From contig AP021857.1 in assembly GCA_017347485.1 (NCBI GenBank), positions 1,593,390 to 1,657,389 on the forward strand: a stretch of 64,000 nt of DNA. Direction: 5' to 3'. This document shows, piece by piece, positions 9,422 to 22,118 of this stretch (its first letter is position 1; the number at the start of each line of letters is the position of its first letter). The DNA is from Candidatus Desulfobacillus denitrificans (GTDB taxonomy: Bacteria > Pseudomonadota > Gammaproteobacteria > Burkholderiales > Rhodocyclaceae). Below the pieces are notes generated by a model. The model ran no database searches. It was not told the origin of the DNA and was given only the letters and a program-made list of their open reading frames with translations. The translations under genes and the position numbers were made by a program.

Positions 9422-10441
9422 TTATTCTGCCATTTGCGGCGCATTCAGCGCCATGCGTTCGCTGATTCTCTCGACCAGGCGATTGCGGGCGGCCTCGGCC
9501 GCCCGCTTGATGGCCTCGGAAAAAGCCAATTGATCGGCCGATCCGTGGCTCTTGACCACGATGCCGCGCAGCCCGAGCAGACTGGCTCCGTTGTAACGGC
9601 GCGGGTCGGCGCGTTTCTTGAAGGCCTTCAGCGCCGGTAGCGCGAGTAACCCGGCGATTTTTCGCAATGGTCCACGGCCGAATTCCTCGCGCAGGAATGT
9701 AGCCAGCATGTGCGCCAGGCCTTCCGAGGTTTTCAGCAGAACATTCCCGACGAAGCCATCGCAGACGACGATGTCCGCAGTGCCTTTGTAAATGCCATCG
9801 CCCTCGACATTGCCAATGAAATTGAGGCCACTTGACTTGAGCAATTCGCCAGCCTGCTTGACCACCTCATTGCCCTTGATGTCCTCTTCGCCGATGTTGA
9901 GCAGGCCGACAGAAGGCCGTTCCTTGTGCTCCACCGCCGACACCAGCATGGCCGCCATGATGCCGAACTGAAGCAGATGCTGCGCTTCGCAATCCACGTT
10001 GGCGCCCAGGTCGAGGACATGGGTGTGCCCTCGGAGCGTTGGAAGCGCAAAGGCGATGGCCGGCCGATCGATCCCCGGCAAGGTCTTCAGCACAAAACGG
10101 GAAATGGCCATCAAAGCACCGGTATTTCCTGCCGACACTGCGGCCTGCGCCCGTCCTTCCTTGACCAGATCGACTGCGACGCGCATCGAGGAATCCTTCT
10201 TGATGCGCAGTGCCGTGGACAGAGGGTCGTCCATGCCGACCACTTCACTGGCGGGGTGGAAATTCAGGCGGTCGCCGTAACGGGATCGCTCCCTGGCAAT
10301 GGCAGCCTCGATTTCCGCTGGTGGGCCAACCAGAATGGCCCGCGCCTGCCGATCCTCATCCAGGAACCTATAGACGGCAGGCAACGTGATGGACGGGCCA
10401 TAATCGCCTCCCATGCAATCGATCGCAATGGTGACGTCCAT
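9422..10441 (-). CDS. plsX: Phosphate acyltransferase PlsX
   Basis: 339 aa. It forms acyl-phosphate from acyl-ACP for phospholipid synthesis. The N-terminus [16 protein letters not shown] and the internal [12 protein letters not shown] and [13 protein letters not shown] are family signatures. It is placed between rpmF and fabH, the classic arrangement linking ribosome, lipid and fatty-acid genes. Confidence 0.98.
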   Translation of the reverse strand: MDVTIAIDCMGGDYGPSITLPAVYRFLDEDRQARAILVGPPAEIEAAIARERSRYGDRLNFHPASEVVGMDDPLSTALRIKKDSSMRVAVDLVKEGRAQAAVSAGNTGALMAISRFVLKTLPGIDRPAIAFALPTLRGHTHVLDLGANVDCEAQHLLQFGIMAAMLVSAVEHKERPSVGLLNIGEEDIKGNEVVKQAGELLKSSGLNFIGNVEGDGIYKGTADIVVCDGFVGNVLLKTSEGLAHMLATFLREEFGRGPLRKIAGLLALPALKAFKKRADPRRYNGASLLGLRGIVVKSHGSADQLAFSEAIKRAAEAARNRLVERISERMALNAPQMAE

Positions 10442-10513
10442 CGAAGCGCTGTGTGATGAGCGATGGCAGGCGGCTGTCGTCCGTCGTGACGACTGGCGAC
10501 AGCCGCCTGTGAA

Positions 10514-10693
10514 TCACTCGCCCTTGGTCTTGACGACCTTTTTGCCGCGGTAATAGCCGGTCGGGCTGATGTGATGGCGCAGGTGGGTTTCCCCTGTGGT
10601 CGGCTCGACGGCCAGAGGCGGGTTGGTCAGAAAGTCATGCGCGCGGTGCATGCCGCGTTTGGAAGGCGACTTCTTGTTCTGTTGAACGGCCAT
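10514..10693 (-). CDS. rpmF: Ribosomal protein bL32
   Basis: 59 aa: it begins [20 protein letters not shown] and ends with [13 protein letters not shown], standard for bL32. This version lacks the zinc-binding cysteines some L32 proteins have. It is preceded by an AAGGAGT ribosome site and lies between yceD and plsX. A long basic shadow frame on the opposite strand is not a gene. Confidence 0.98.
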   Translation of the reverse strand: MAVQQNKKSPSKRGMHRAHDFLTNPPLAVEPTTGETHLRHHISPTGYYRGKKVVKTKGE

Positions 10694-10722
10694 GTTCTAC
10701 TCCTTAAAACAAAATCCAATAA

Positions 10723-11223
10723 CTACTTGTGCTTGAGCCGGGCCAGTTGGGCAAAAGGCGTAGGCTCGCTTGTGTCGGCTGCTTCTGCCGGTCGTTTGCA
10801 ACATTCGTGTCGTGGCGCGATTGGCAAGGCGAGCAGGATTTCATCCTCCATTAGAGATGCGAGATCCATTTCGCGCGATGCTTCGATCGCTTCGCAGGCC
10901 TCGTCCTCCAACCCACCGGCTTGACTGTCCTCTGGCCATGACGAACCCGGCTCGATCAGCATCATCCGGCGGTGCTCGCTCAGTGGAAAATCCAATTCAG
11001 CGAGGCAACGCTGGCAGATCAGCGGCAACACGCCTTCAAGCTTGAGTTCGAGAAAGGCTCTTTCCCCCTCTGTTTCGCCTGTCACCTCGTACCCGATACT
11101 GCCAGAGGTATCGATGAGCGCCTCTGACAATCGCGGAAGGGTGCCGAGTTGAAGACGCCCGGACAGACTCCCGCGGCATCTCGCATACTCAAGGCTATCG
11201 ATCACCAAGCCCAGTTGCGACAT
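10723..11223 (-). CDS. yceD: DUF177 / YceD (23S rRNA accumulation protein)
   Basis: 166 aa. It contains LPLICQRCLAELDFPL, the C-x2-C core of DUF177/YceD. In E. coli the gene is cotranscribed with rpmF and helps 23S rRNA accumulate. The gene order yceD-rpmF-plsX-fabH is widely conserved, which supports the call. It is divergent from maf. Confidence 0.93.
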   Translation of the reverse strand: MSQLGLVIDSLEYARCRGSLSGRLQLGTLPRLSEALIDTSGSIGYEVTGETEGERAFLELKLEGVLPLICQRCLAELDFPLSEHRRMMLIEPGSSWPEDSQAGGLEDEACEAIEASREMDLASLMEDEILLALPIAPRHECCKRPAEAADTSEPTPFAQLARLKHK

Positions 11224-11302
11224 AAGCTTTTAATGATATCATTTCATGACTTTTCCTGTCAAAAGAATAACATCCGAATACATCCGCTTCCGTACCAACC
11301 CC

Positions 11303-11881
11303 ATGCCCCGCCTCGTTCTTGCCTCCACCTCGGCGTTTCGCCGAGAATTGCTGGCTCGTCTGCAGATTCCTTTCGAAATCGCCAACCCGGAGACCGTCGA
11401 ATCGGAATTGCCCGGTGAAGCGCCGGCAGCCACGGCCGAAAGACTGTCGATTGCCAAAGCCAGGGCGGTCTCGGACCGTTTTCCCAACGCCCTCATCATC
11501 GGCAGTGATCAGGTCGCGTACCATGGCGACAGGCGTTTCGGCAAGCCGCTGACACACGAACGTGCCGCGGAACAACTGCGCGCCATGCGTGGCCGAACCG
11601 TCATCTTCCATACCGGCCTTTGCCTCTACAACAGCGGCAACGGCAACATGCAGGTTTGCTGCGTTCCCACCGAGGTGGCTTTCCGCACTCTTGACGATGC
11701 GGAAATTGAGCGGTACCTCATGAAAGAGCACCCTTATCATTGCGCCGGCAGTGCCAAGTCCGAGGGGCTGGGCATTTCGCTTCTGTCCAGCATGCGGGGG
11801 GATGACCCGAATGCCCTCATCGGCCTGCCGTTGATCGCCCTGTGCGAGATGCTGCGCGCCGAGGGCATCCTGGTACCCTGA
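11303..11881 (+). CDS. Maf-like nucleotide pyrophosphatase (YceF type)
   Basis: 192 aa from ATG 11303 ([17 protein letters not shown]). I set aside an upstream in-frame ATG at 11246 because the family starts at this LVLASxS motif. It also has IGSDQVA and [13 protein letters not shown]. YceF-type Maf proteins hydrolyse modified nucleotides such as 7-methyl-GTP and so clean the nucleotide pool. The stop overlaps the next start (TGATG). It is divergent from yceD, the same neighbourhood as in many proteobacteria. Confidence 0.93.
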   Translation: MPRLVLASTSAFRRELLARLQIPFEIANPETVESELPGEAPAATAERLSIAKARAVSDRFPNALIIGSDQVAYHGDRRFGKPLTHERAAEQLRAMRGRTVIFHTGLCLYNSGNGNMQVCCVPTEVAFRTLDDAEIERYLMKEHPYHCAGSAKSEGLGISLLSSMRGDDPNALIGLPLIALCEMLRAEGILVP

Positions 11882-12594
11882 TGACGCCGGGTACGCTCTA
11901 TCTCGTTCCGGCCACCTTGGGCGAGTGCCGACTTGAAGCCGTGCTGCCTGCCGAAGTGTGCGAAATTGCGAGGAGCCTGGATTATTTCATCGTCGAAAAC
12001 GCGAAATCGGCACGATCGGAACTGAAGCGGCTCGGTTTCCCTCGCCCCCTCCGGGATATCGATATTCGCGAACTGCCGCGCGAACCCACGCTTGCCGAAC
12101 TCGATGCCCTGCTCGTTCCACTGATCGCCGGGCGGTCGGCGGGGCTGATGTCAGAGGCGGGCGTACCGGCAGTCGCAGACCCCGGCGCCCGATTGGTTCA
12201 GGCCGCCCACGAAGCGAAAATCAGAGTCGCCCCCCTGGTCGGTCCCTCCAGCATACTGCTCGCGCTGATGGCTTCCGGTCTGAACGGCCAGAGCTTCGCC
12301 TTTCACGGCTACCTGCCGATAAGGGAGCCGGAACGCAGCAAACGGATCGCGGAACTGGAGTCCGAATCCCTGCTCGACCAGCGGACCCAGATCTTCATCG
12401 AGACGCCTTATCGCAACGCCGCCCTGTTCTCCGCCCTCCTGCAGGCTTGCCGGCCGGCAACCCGGCTTTGCATTGCCTCCGGACTGACCACGGACCGGGA
12501 ACGCATCGAGTCGAGAAGGATCGACATCTGGCGATCCCTTCCCACCCCCGCCATAGAGAAAAAACCATCGGTCTTCCTGCTGCTGGCCGAATGA
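11881..12594 (+). CDS. Tetrapyrrole-methylase-family SAM methyltransferase (RsmI-like)
   Basis: 237 aa from ATG 11881. It has the fold motifs of the RsmI/tetrapyrrole methylase superfamily: TLYLVPATLGE at the N-terminus, GLMSEAGVPAVADPGARLV, and GPSSILLALMASGL. It is shorter than RsmI (about 280 aa) and sits beside maf, where betaproteobacteria keep an RsmI paralogue of unproven substrate. It overlaps maf by one base and abuts the convergent sppA. Confidence 0.85.
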   Translation: MTPGTLYLVPATLGECRLEAVLPAEVCEIARSLDYFIVENAKSARSELKRLGFPRPLRDIDIRELPREPTLAELDALLVPLIAGRSAGLMSEAGVPAVADPGARLVQAAHEAKIRVAPLVGPSSILLALMASGLNGQSFAFHGYLPIREPERSKRIAELESESLLDQRTQIFIETPYRNAALFSALLQACRPATRLCIASGLTTDRERIESRRIDIWRSLPTPAIEKKPSVFLLLAE

Positions 12595-13548
12595 CTACCG
12601 CAAGCCGAACTTGCCCAGGCTATTCATGATGCCTTCGGCAATTTCGGTGCCAAACTGCCTCGCCAACCGATCGGTCAGGCTGGCCCTCAATGTATAGTCG
12701 CGGATCTCCTCCGCCTTGATCACTTCGCGCGCCACGTATTCAACGCTGCCTAAAGCATCGGCAAGCCCCAGCTGGATGCTCATGTCACCCGTCCACATCA
12801 AGCCGCTGAATAGTTCGGGTGATTCCTTCAAACGTTTGCCACGTCCCTTGCGCACCACTTCGATGAACTGCTTGTGGATGTCGTCCAGCAGGATCTGCGC
12901 ATGCTGCTTTTGCTTGATATCCTGCGGCGAAAAAGGATCCAGGAAGCCCTTGTTGTCGCCGGCGGTCAGGAGGCGCCGCTCGACGCCCAGCTTGTCCATC
13001 GTGCCCGTGAAGCCGAAGCCGTCCATCAGCACCCCGATAGACCCGACGATGCTGGCCTTGCCGACAAATATCTTGTCGGCAGCGGCCGCCACGTAATATC
13101 CGCCCGAAGCGCAGATGTCCTCGACGACGGCATAAAGGGGAACGTTCGGGTATTTGGCGCGCAGGCGGCGAATCTCGTCGTTGATGATGCCCGACTGGAC
13201 CGGGCTGCCACCGGGGCTGTTGATGCGCAGAATGACCCCTTGCGTACCGCCGTCCTTGAAGGCCGCCTGCAAAGCCTCGACGATCTTCTCGGCGCTAGCC
13301 TCGCCGGTCGGCTTGATGACACCAGTCAACTGAACCAGGGCTGTATGCTTCTTTCCGTCCCCAAGCCTATCGGCGGTGCCACCCCAATCGCCCAGAATCA
13401 CGACAAGGACGGTCAGATAGGAAAAACCGAGAATCCTGAAAAAAATGCCCCAGCGACGGCGACGCCTCTGTTCCGCCAGCGCATCCAGTGCGAGTTTTTC
13501 GATGATCTTTCTTTCCCAGGCGGGATCGTTGTTAGGCGTCTCTGGCAT
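12595..13548 (-). CDS. sppA: Signal peptide peptidase SppA (S49 family)
   Basis: 317 aa, the short single-domain form. One membrane helix at about residues 36-53 (FFRILGFSYLTVLVVILG) follows a basic cytoplasmic start. The catalytic Ser is in CASGGYYVAAAADK, the general-base Lys probably in TAGDNKGFLDP; GSPVQSG and GSIGVLMDG are also typical. It cleaves signal-peptide remnants in the membrane. It overlaps the upstream Rieske gene by 17 bases. Confidence 0.94.
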   Translation of the reverse strand: MPETPNNDPAWERKIIEKLALDALAEQRRRRRWGIFFRILGFSYLTVLVVILGDWGGTADRLGDGKKHTALVQLTGVIKPTGEASAEKIVEALQAAFKDGGTQGVILRINSPGGSPVQSGIINDEIRRLRAKYPNVPLYAVVEDICASGGYYVAAAADKIFVGKASIVGSIGVLMDGFGFTGTMDKLGVERRLLTAGDNKGFLDPFSPQDIKQKQHAQILLDDIHKQFIEVVRKGRGKRLKESPELFSGLMWTGDMSIQLGLADALGSVEYVAREVIKAEEIRDYTLRASLTDRLARQFGTEIAEGIMNSLGKFGLR

Positions 13549-13900
13549 ATGTTTCAGGCAACTTCAGGTAGATACCGCCATCATGTTCGCAGACTGCCAC
13601 CGAGATCAGGCGTTTGCCGCGGCAGGGTCCGGCCACGCAGTGCCCACTGTCGGGAAGGTAGGTCGCGCCATGCGTTGTGCAAATCAAGTATAGCCCGGAA
13701 CCATCAAAGAACTCACCGGGCTGCCAGTCGAGCTCGATGCCGATGTGCGCGCACCGATTCAGGTAGGCGTAGACCTGCCCCCCGTATCGCACGGCAAAGG
13801 CCGCTTGCGAGCCTCCTTTGCCCGCCATCTCGAACCGAACGCCATTGCCGCCCTCGGCAAGGGCGTCACTGGCGCAGATCAGCCGTTCCGTCTCAGCCAT
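13532..13900 (-). CDS. Rieske [2Fe-2S] domain protein
   Basis: 122 aa, a single Rieske domain. The cluster ligands are C-x-H in CAHIGIELDW and C-x2-H in CTTHGATYLPDSG. There is no signal peptide or membrane helix, so it is a soluble ferredoxin-like protein. It overlaps sppA and the HAD gene at its ends (17 and 22 bases), giving a compact rluC-HAD-Rieske-sppA unit. Its redox partner is not evident here. Confidence 0.92.
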   Translation of the reverse strand: MAETERLICASDALAEGGNGVRFEMAGKGGSQAAFAVRYGGQVYAYLNRCAHIGIELDWQPGEFFDGSGLYLICTTHGATYLPDSGHCVAGPCRGKRLISVAVCEHDGGIYLKLPETYARDA

Positions 13901-14556
13901 GCCGTCAGTTGTTCGAACCCGTCGAGCAGTTGCAAGGGTTGTTCGGCCTGTAGCGTTTCACGTGGATGGGCGCCGAAACCAACGGCCAGCGCGGCGACGC
14001 CGGCATTTCTCGCCATCTGGATGTCGTGTGTGGTATCGCCGATCATGAGCGTCTCCCCGGCTTCCGCCTCGAGTTCCTGCATGATTTCCAGCAGCATGTC
14101 GGGTGCGGGCTTCGAATTGCACTCGTCGGCGCAACGGGTGGCATGGAAAAACTCCTTCAGCCCAGAGGCATCCAGTGCGCGATTCAGCCCGAGACGGCTC
14201 TTGCCCGTGGCAACGCCCAGCAGGTAGCCCGCGCCATGCAGTTCACGCACCAGCATCTCGGCGCCCGGGAAAAGCGACAACTCCCGATCCCGGGAAAGAT
14301 AGTGATGTCGATAGCGTTCGGCTATGCGCGAGTATTCGGAGGAAGGCACAGCGGGCAGGGCCCGCGACAGGGCATCGTGCAGACCCAGCCCGATGACCTG
14401 CCTCGCGGCGGATTCGTCAGGAGGCGCGCGGCCGATATCAAGCGCCGCCGCCTGCATGCTGGCCACGATCGCCCCCGCCGAATCCAGCAGCGTGCCATCC
14501 CAGTCAAACACCACCAATCGGTAATTCCGTCCCATAGTCCCGCTTTTCGTTGTCAT
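13879..14556 (-). CDS. HAD-IA hydrolase, phosphoglycolate-phosphatase-like
   Basis: 225 aa. Motif I VFDWDGTLLDS carries the nucleophile Asp, motif II is in LLGVATGKS, and motifs III/IV are in SKPAPDMLLE and MIGDTTHDIQMA. These fit the Gph/PpaX subfamily. The start could be ATG 14556 or ATG 14535; both overlap the 3' end of rluC. The exact substrate cannot be told from sequence; phosphoglycolate and pyrophosphate are the usual options. Confidence 0.88.
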   Translation of the reverse strand: MTTKSGTMGRNYRLVVFDWDGTLLDSAGAIVASMQAAALDIGRAPPDESAARQVIGLGLHDALSRALPAVPSSEYSRIAERYRHHYLSRDRELSLFPGAEMLVRELHGAGYLLGVATGKSRLGLNRALDASGLKEFFHATRCADECNSKPAPDMLLEIMQELEAEAGETLMIGDTTHDIQMARNAGVAALAVGFGAHPRETLQAEQPLQLLDGFEQLTAWLRRNG

Positions 14557-15481
14557 CCAGGCGCCGCAAGAACGCCTGCAGTTCTTCCGGTAAGGCCGCC
14601 GAGAGCGCCAGCCGTGTTGCCGTCAGAGGATGGCTCAAAGCCATTTGAGCCGCATGCAGGAACATGCGTCCGAGGCCCTGTTTTTGCAAGACCTTGTTGA
14701 GCGCGAAGTCGCCGTATTTGTCGTCGCCGCAGATCGGGAAGCCGAGGTGCGCCAGATGCACGCGGATCTGGTGGGTCCGCCCGGTCTCCAGTTCAACCTC
14801 GACGAGGCTGAAATTTTCCCACCGTGCAACCAAGCGCACGATGCTGTGTGCCGCCTTGCCGTCCCGGGAGACGCTGACGCGACGCTCTCCTACGCCTGTC
14901 AGGTACTTGTGCAATGCAAGGCGCACGTGCCGCTCCGGCCCGAGCCAGCGCCCTTGCACGAGCGCCAGGTAGCGCTTTTCGATGCGTCCTTCCCGGAACT
15001 GGTCGTGCAAGGCGGTGAGGACCGCGCGCTTCTTGGCCACCAGAAGCAGGCCCGAAGTTTCCCGGTCCAGTCGATGCGCGAGTTCGAGGAAACGGGCCTG
15101 CGGCCTTTGCCGGCGCAACTGCTCGATGACCCCGAAACTCACGCCGCTACCGCCGTGCACGGCCAGGCCGGCCGGCTTGTCGATCACCATGAGGCCATCG
15201 TCCTCGTGGACGATCCGGTAGTCCCGCCCGACCGGCACAGACGCCTTGCGCTCCTCAGCCAAGCGCAACGGAGGCATCCGCACCTCGTCCCCGCATTGCA
15301 GCCGATAATCGGGGCCCACCCGCTTGCCATTCACTCTCACCTCCCCGCTTCTGAGGATGCGATAGACATGGCTTTTCGGCACGCCCTTGCAGATTCGAAG
15401 AAGATGATTGTCGATGCGCTGACCCTCGGCCTCCTCGCCGACCAAATGGCGGCTTACGGAAACTTTGCTTAACTCCTTCAT
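14504..15481 (-). CDS. rluC: 23S rRNA pseudouridine synthase RluC
   Basis: 325 aa from ATG 15481 (MKELSKVSVSRHLVGEEAEG); a start 30 bases further up lacks family similarity. It has an N-terminal S4 RNA-binding domain (GQRIDNHLLRICKGVPKSHV), then the RluA-type catalytic domain with HRLDRETSGLLL containing the catalytic Asp, and TGRTHQIRVHLAHLG. It modifies 23S rRNA. Adjacent and divergent to rne, a conserved pairing. Confidence 0.95.
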   Translation of the reverse strand: MKELSKVSVSRHLVGEEAEGQRIDNHLLRICKGVPKSHVYRILRSGEVRVNGKRVGPDYRLQCGDEVRMPPLRLAEERKASVPVGRDYRIVHEDDGLMVIDKPAGLAVHGGSGVSFGVIEQLRRQRPQARFLELAHRLDRETSGLLLVAKKRAVLTALHDQFREGRIEKRYLALVQGRWLGPERHVRLALHKYLTGVGERRVSVSRDGKAAHSIVRLVARWENFSLVEVELETGRTHQIRVHLAHLGFPICGDDKYGDFALNKVLQKQGLGRMFLHAAQMALSHPLTATRLALSAALPEELQAFLRRLDDNEKRDYGTELPIGGV

Positions 15482-15853
15482 TTTGAATATACTGCCGGTT
15501 GGTTTGCCCATTCCGAAGGGTTGGCCATGAAGAATAATTCATGGTTGGCTCCGGATGCGCGCCCCATGACCCGAAGCGGCATTGGATGGTGCGCCGGGAT
15601 GCCGCCGGTAAGCCGGCTCAAGCGAACCGAACAAGGGTTAATTCGCTCACCGCAAGCAGCGATACTACTTGAATTGCGCGCACTTAGCATACGCGGAACA
15701 TTCAGTCCTGACGTCATTTCAGGACGAAAAAGACAAACCCCACATTAGTTTGCCCACGATGCCTTTGATGATTTCAAGCCAGCCAAACTAATACCGTCCG
15801 CCCGAACCGGATGCGGTTTGTCTTCCCGTGTTTGCGCGCGGGAGAACAACACA
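15482..15853. other. Intergenic region: rluC/rne promoters and long rne leader
   Basis: 372 bases without a gene. It must hold the divergent promoters and the rne leader. RNase E genes typically have a long 5' leader through which the enzyme controls its own message. By eye I find one short hairpin (GCCGG 15604-15608 with CCGGC 15613-15617) and no convincing consensus promoter. No ORF here looks real. Confidence 0.6.
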
Positions 15854-18511
15854 ATGAAACGCATGCTGTTCAATGCGACGCAGGCCGAGGAACTCCGCGT
15901 CGCGATCGTCGATGGCCAGAAACTGATCGACCTCGACATCGAATCGGCCGCCAAGGAACAACGCAAGAGCAACATCTACAAGGCCGTCATCACCCGCATC
16001 GAGCCCAGCCTCGAAGCGGCCTTCGTCGATTACGGCGCCGAACGCCACGGCTTCCTTCCCTTCAAGGAAGTCTCGCGCGCCTACTTCCGTGACGGCGTCG
16101 AGCCGAACCGCGCCACCATCAAGGAAGCCCTCAAGGAAGGCCAGGAACTCATCGTCCAGGTCGACAAGGACGAGCGCGGCAACAAGGGCGCGGCCCTGAC
16201 CACCTTCATTTCCCTGGCCGGCCGCTATCTGGTCCTGATGCCGAACAACCCGCGCGGGGGCGGCGTCTCGCGCCGTATCGAGGGCGAGGACCGCAACGAG
16301 CTGCGCGAGGCCATGGACCAGCTCGATGTGCCGCAGGGCATGAGTCTGATCGCCCGCACCGCCGGCATCGGCCGCACCGCCGAGGAACTGCAGTGGGATC
16401 TCAATTACCTGATGCAATTGTGGCGCGCCATCGAGGGCGCCGCCGGCAGTCAGAAGGGCCCTTTCCTCATCTACCAGGAGGGTAGCCTGGTGATCCGCGC
16501 CATCCGCGACTATTTCCAGCCGGATATCGGCGAGATCCTCATCGACACCGACGACATCTTCGAGCAGGCGCAACAGTTCATGAGCCACGTCATGCCCGGC
16601 AACGTGGCGCGCGTGAAGCGCTACCGCGATGACGTGCCGCTCTTCTCGCGCTTCCAGATCGAGCACCAGATCGAAACCGCCTTTGGCCGCCAGGTCACCC
16701 TGCCCTCCGGCGGCGCCATCGTGGTGGATCATACCGAGGCGCTGGTCGCCGTCGACGTCAACTCGGGACGCGCCACCCGCGGCGCCGACATCGAGGAGAC
16801 CGCGCTGCGCACCAACCTCGAGGCGGCCGACGAGATCGCCCGCCAGCTGCGCCTGCGCGACCTGGGCGGCCTCATCGTCATCGACTTCATCGACATGGAA
16901 AGCCCGCGCGCCCAGCGCGAGGTGGAGAACCGTCTTCGCGATGCCCTGCACTACGACCGCGCCCGCGTCCAGACCGGCAAGATCTCACGCTTCGGCCTGC
17001 TCGAGCTGTCGCGCCAGCGCCTGCGCCCGGCCCTGGCCGAAATGACCTACATCCCCTGCCCGCGCTGCACCGGCACGGGCCACATTCGCAGCACCGAGTC
17101 GGCCGCCCTGCACATCCTGCGCATCCTCGAGGAGGAAGCGATGAAGGAAAACACCGGCGCGGTGCATGTGCAGATTCCCGTCGATGTCGCCACCTTCCTG
17201 CTTAACGAGAAGCGCGACGACATCCGCACTATCGAACTGCGCCACAAGGTGAATCTCGTTCTGATCCCGAACATCCACCTCGAAACGCCGGCCCATGAGA
17301 TCGTGCGTCTGCGCCACGACCAGTTGAACCAGGAAGAACAGGTCCTGCCGAGCTACAAGATGGTCGAGGCGCCGCCGACGGAAGCCTACCAGCCGCCCTC
17401 GGCGCAGACCGAGTCCCGTCCGAGCCGCCCCGAAGCCGCCGTGAAGGGCATTACCCCGGCACAGCCCGCCCCCGTTGTCGAACCGAAGCCGTCTCCGGCG
17501 CCGCAAACCGTCAGGTCTGCCCCTGCCGTCGAGCCTGGCATCATCGAAAAGATCTTCGGCTGGTTCCGCGGCAACCGCACAGTCGAACCGACGCCAGCCG
17601 TCAAGGCCGAGGCACCCGCCCGCCGCGAGCAAACTCGCGAGGGGCGCGGCGGGCGCGGACGCGACCGCGGCGAACGCGGGCGCCAGGAGCCGCGCGACCG
17701 CGCGGAACAGCGTCAGCGAGGCCAGCAGGCGCCCCGCCAGGATCAGGATGGTCGCGGCGGCGAGCGCCGCCCGCGTCAGGAGCGCGGTGAGCGTCCCGAA
17801 CGACAGGGTCAGGAGCAGCCGCGCCAGCAGCGTCCGCAACGCCCGCAGGAACAGCGCACGCCGCAGCCTCAGCCGACTGAATCGCCGATTGTGGCCGTCA
17901 CCGGCGCGCTCGAGTCGCCCAAGCCGGGCGCCCAGCCGGAGCAGCAGGAGGAGCGTCGCGGACGCCGCGGACGTCGCGGACGCAGCCGCGATCGAGGCGA
18001 GCGCCGCCCGGAAGAACAGGCCACCGAAACGGCACCGGCCGTGACGGAAACGAACACGGATGCCATTCCCGCTCCCGTCTCCGCCGGTAACGGGCAGATG
18101 GCTCCCTCCGCCGAGCAGCAAACCGCTGCGCCCGTTGCCGAAATGGCGCCGGCCCCGGTACCGCTGCCCGCTATCGAAGTTGCCCAACCCGAGCCAGCCA
18201 GCGCCCCGGTCGAGCCGGCCTTCGCACCCGTCCCGGTAGCCGTAACGCTGGTCGAAGACGATGCTGCCGCCAGCGCCCCGGCAACGACCGATGAAGCGAC
18301 GCCCGCCCCGGTCGCCATGCCGGCAGCCGTCAAGCCGCAGATTGACCTCTCCGTGGCCTTGCAGGAAAGCGGCCTGGTCATGGTGGAAACCAGCCGCGAC
18401 AAGACGACTGGGCCGGCTGCCGTGGAAACCGAAGTCCGGCTCGGGCGCAAGCCCAAGCCCGTCATCCCGGCCGGCAACGAACCGATGATGCAGGTGGAAA
18501 CCCGCAAATAG
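15854..18511 (+). CDS. rne: Ribonuclease E
   Basis: 885 aa from ATG 15854 ([18 protein letters not shown]). The S1 domain lies at about 35-120. The DNase-I-like catalytic core has Asp residues in [13 protein letters not shown] and [11 protein letters not shown], and the zinc-link motif CPRCTGTGH comes next. After about residue 510 it becomes a disordered Pro/Ala/Arg-rich scaffold with dense RGxRG and RERGxR stretches (about 590-740), suited to RNA binding and degradosome assembly, interrupted by a short conserved-looking IFGWFRGNR. An upstream in-frame ATG (15818) is rejected. It ends in a strong terminator. Confidence 0.96.
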   Translation: MKRMLFNATQAEELRVAIVDGQKLIDLDIESAAKEQRKSNIYKAVITRIEPSLEAAFVDYGAERHGFLPFKEVSRAYFRDGVEPNRATIKEALKEGQELIVQVDKDERGNKGAALTTFISLAGRYLVLMPNNPRGGGVSRRIEGEDRNELREAMDQLDVPQGMSLIARTAGIGRTAEELQWDLNYLMQLWRAIEGAAGSQKGPFLIYQEGSLVIRAIRDYFQPDIGEILIDTDDIFEQAQQFMSHVMPGNVARVKRYRDDVPLFSRFQIEHQIETAFGRQVTLPSGGAIVVDHTEALVAVDVNSGRATRGADIEETALRTNLEAADEIARQLRLRDLGGLIVIDFIDMESPRAQREVENRLRDALHYDRARVQTGKISRFGLLELSRQRLRPALAEMTYIPCPRCTGTGHIRSTESAALHILRILEEEAMKENTGAVHVQIPVDVATFLLNEKRDDIRTIELRHKVNLVLIPNIHLETPAHEIVRLRHDQLNQEEQVLPSYKMVEAPPTEAYQPPSAQTESRPSRPEAAVKGITPAQPAPVVEPKPSPAPQTVRSAPAVEPGIIEKIFGWFRGNRTVEPTPAVKAEAPARREQTREGRGGRGRDRGERGRQEPRDRAEQRQRGQQAPRQDQDGRGGERRPRQERGERPERQGQEQPRQQRPQRPQEQRTPQPQPTESPIVAVTGALESPKPGAQPEQQEERRGRRGRRGRSRDRGERRPEEQATETAPAVTETNTDAIPAPVSAGNGQMAPSAEQQTAAPVAEMAPAPVPLPAIEVAQPEPASAPVEPAFAPVPVAVTLVEDDAAASAPATTDEATPAPVAMPAAVKPQIDLSVALQESGLVMVETSRDKTTGPAAVETEVRLGRKPKPVIPAGNEPMMQVETRK

Positions 18512-18528
18512 GCGATGTCTCCGCAAAG

Positions 18529-18556
18529 AAAAAGGCCAGCGCATGCTGGCCTTTTT
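18529..18556 (+). terminator. Rho-independent terminator after rne (bidirectional)
   Basis: AAAAAGGCCAGC, loop GCAT, GCTGGCCTTTTT: a perfect 12-base inverted repeat with A-tract and T-tract at the two sides, so it can stop both rne (+) and the convergent phosphatase/uvrB transcript (-). Confidence 0.92.
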
Positions 18557-18580
18557 CTCGTCCGCCCGAATACCGCAGCT

Positions 18581-19059
18581 TTAGCGGCCGATCAACTGAT
18601 TCACCTGCAGGTGCTCGATCAACCCGTTGGCGGCATCTTCCGCCATGTCCAGAACGAGTTCGAAGCCGCCTTCTCCGCCATAGTACGGATCCGGTACTTC
18701 TTCCGTTGCAAAGCGGGTGGCGTAGCTCATGAAAAGCCCGAGCTTCCGATGATGCTCCGGCCGGGATCTTCTTTTGAGCAGGTCGAGGTTGGACCGGTCC
18801 ATGGCCAGCAACAGGTCGAATTTTTCGAAATCCGCCGGCAATACCTTGCGCGCCCGCAGACCAGACAGGTCGATCCCCCTCCTGAGTGCCGCCTCGCAGG
18901 TTCGCGGATCGGGCGGTTCGCCGACGTGATAGCCGTGCGTTCCGGCAGAGTCTACTTTAATAAATGATTCTATTTCTTTGTCTTTTATCATCTTTTTTAA
19001 TACGCCTTCTGCCGTGGGCGATCGACAGATATTGCCCAGGCAGACGAACAGAACGCGAA

Positions 19060-19063
<4 letters not shown>
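18581..19063 (-). CDS. Low-molecular-weight protein tyrosine phosphatase
   Basis: 160 aa. The P-loop [10 protein letters not shown] carries the nucleophile Cys and the Arg; the general-acid Asp lies in VPDPYYGG. These are the full signatures of LMW-PTP. There are no exopolysaccharide genes nearby, so a Wzb role in capsule export is not indicated. Its ATG overlaps the uvrB stop (ATGA), so it is cotranscribed with uvrB. Confidence 0.95.
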
Positions 19064-21111
<2,048 letters not shown>

Positions 21112-21146
21112 GGGTTTGCGCGACGGGGAGGACTGTTCGGATTCTA

Positions 21147-22034
21147 TCAAGCCGGCCGGCAATCGCCCTCCTCCAGTTTCCCGGAAAACAGGCTGGCGGC
21201 AACGATCATGGCCCCGCCGATCCATTCCTTCGCCGTCATGGCCTCCCCGGCCAGCAGCCAAGACGCAAAGGCCGCCACCACCAGTTCGAAGAGGAAGATG
21301 ACGATGGCCCGGTTGGCGGTCGTGTGGGTCAGCCCGTACTGGACGAAAAGATTGGTCGCCAGCAGCACCAGCCCGATCACGCCGACCAGCAGCCAGCCCG
21401 TCGCCGTCGGCAGGGCGAGGGGTGCCGGCTCCAGCGGCAGGGCGCAGAGGCCCACCGCCACCACGCCGGCGAAGACGGCCATCGACTTGGCCTCGATGGT
21501 GAGGTCGCGCGCCTTGCGAATCAGCACGTTGGCGAAGGCGAAGAGGAAACCGGCCACCAGGCCAAGCCATTCGGCGCCGCTCCCGGGCAGGGGCAGCCCG
21601 AGCCGCGGCTGCCAGAGCATGACGACGGCGCCGGCCAGCGACAGCGCGATCACCGCCGTGCCGGCGAGACTGACTTTTTCATTCAGCAGCAGGCGGGCCA
21701 GCAGCACGGTCCACAACGGCGCGAGATAGAACAGCAGCAGCACCCGCATCACCTCGCCATGCACCGTCGCCAGCACGTAGCCCAGATTGCAGCCGCCGGC
21801 GACGAGCGCGATCAGCAGCAGCATCCGGTTCGGCCGCACGCCGGCCAGGGGCCCGCGCAGGAGCGGCAGACCGATCAGCCAGGCGACGAAGTAGGTCAGC
21901 GTCGCGCCCAGCGCCGCGCTCACGCCCATGCCCTCGAGGACGCGATAGGGATACCAGATCAGGCCCCAGATCGTCGCCCCGGCGAGCAGCGACACCAGCG
22001 CAACGCTGTGCTTGGCGAAATGTGACTCGCGCAT
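21147..22034 (-). CDS. EamA/DMT-family transporter
   Basis: 295 aa from ATG 22034 ([17 protein letters not shown]). Ten hydrophobic helices in two five-helix repeats, each with an EamA-type pattern ([35 protein letters not shown]). Drug/metabolite transporters of this type often export amino acids or related small molecules; the substrate is not predictable. A far longer in-frame extension upstream is antisense to dapC and rejected. It is divergent from dapC. Confidence 0.88.
   Translation of the reverse strand: MRESHFAKHSVALVSLLAGATIWGLIWYPYRVLEGMGVSAALGATLTYFVAWLIGLPLLRGPLAGVRPNRMLLLIALVAGGCNLGYVLATVHGEVMRVLLLFYLAPLWTVLLARLLLNEKVSLAGTAVIALSLAGAVVMLWQPRLGLPLPGSGAEWLGLVAGFLFAFANVLIRKARDLTIEAKSMAVFAGVVAVGLCALPLEPAPLALPTATGWLLVGVIGLVLLATNLFVQYGLTHTTANRAIVIFLFELVVAAFASWLLAGEAMTAKEWIGGAMIVAASLFSGKLEEGDCRPA
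21669..21678 (+). repeat. ACTGACTTTT word, copy 1
   Basis: Exact copy, inside the EamA transporter gene but on its noncoding strand; flanks gcgag...tcatt. Confidence 0.6.
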
Positions 22035-22118
22035 TTTCTTGGCCGGCCTGGTGGCCTTGCTTATAATTCGATCTTTACAGAGAAAAAGCGGCAAACTCGA
22101 ACATGCCGCGAACCCAGC

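Noticed and set aside
11246..11302. Longer maf start at 11246
   Set aside because: The added 19 residues precede the fixed family N-terminus LVLASxS and overlap the promoter gap to yceD.
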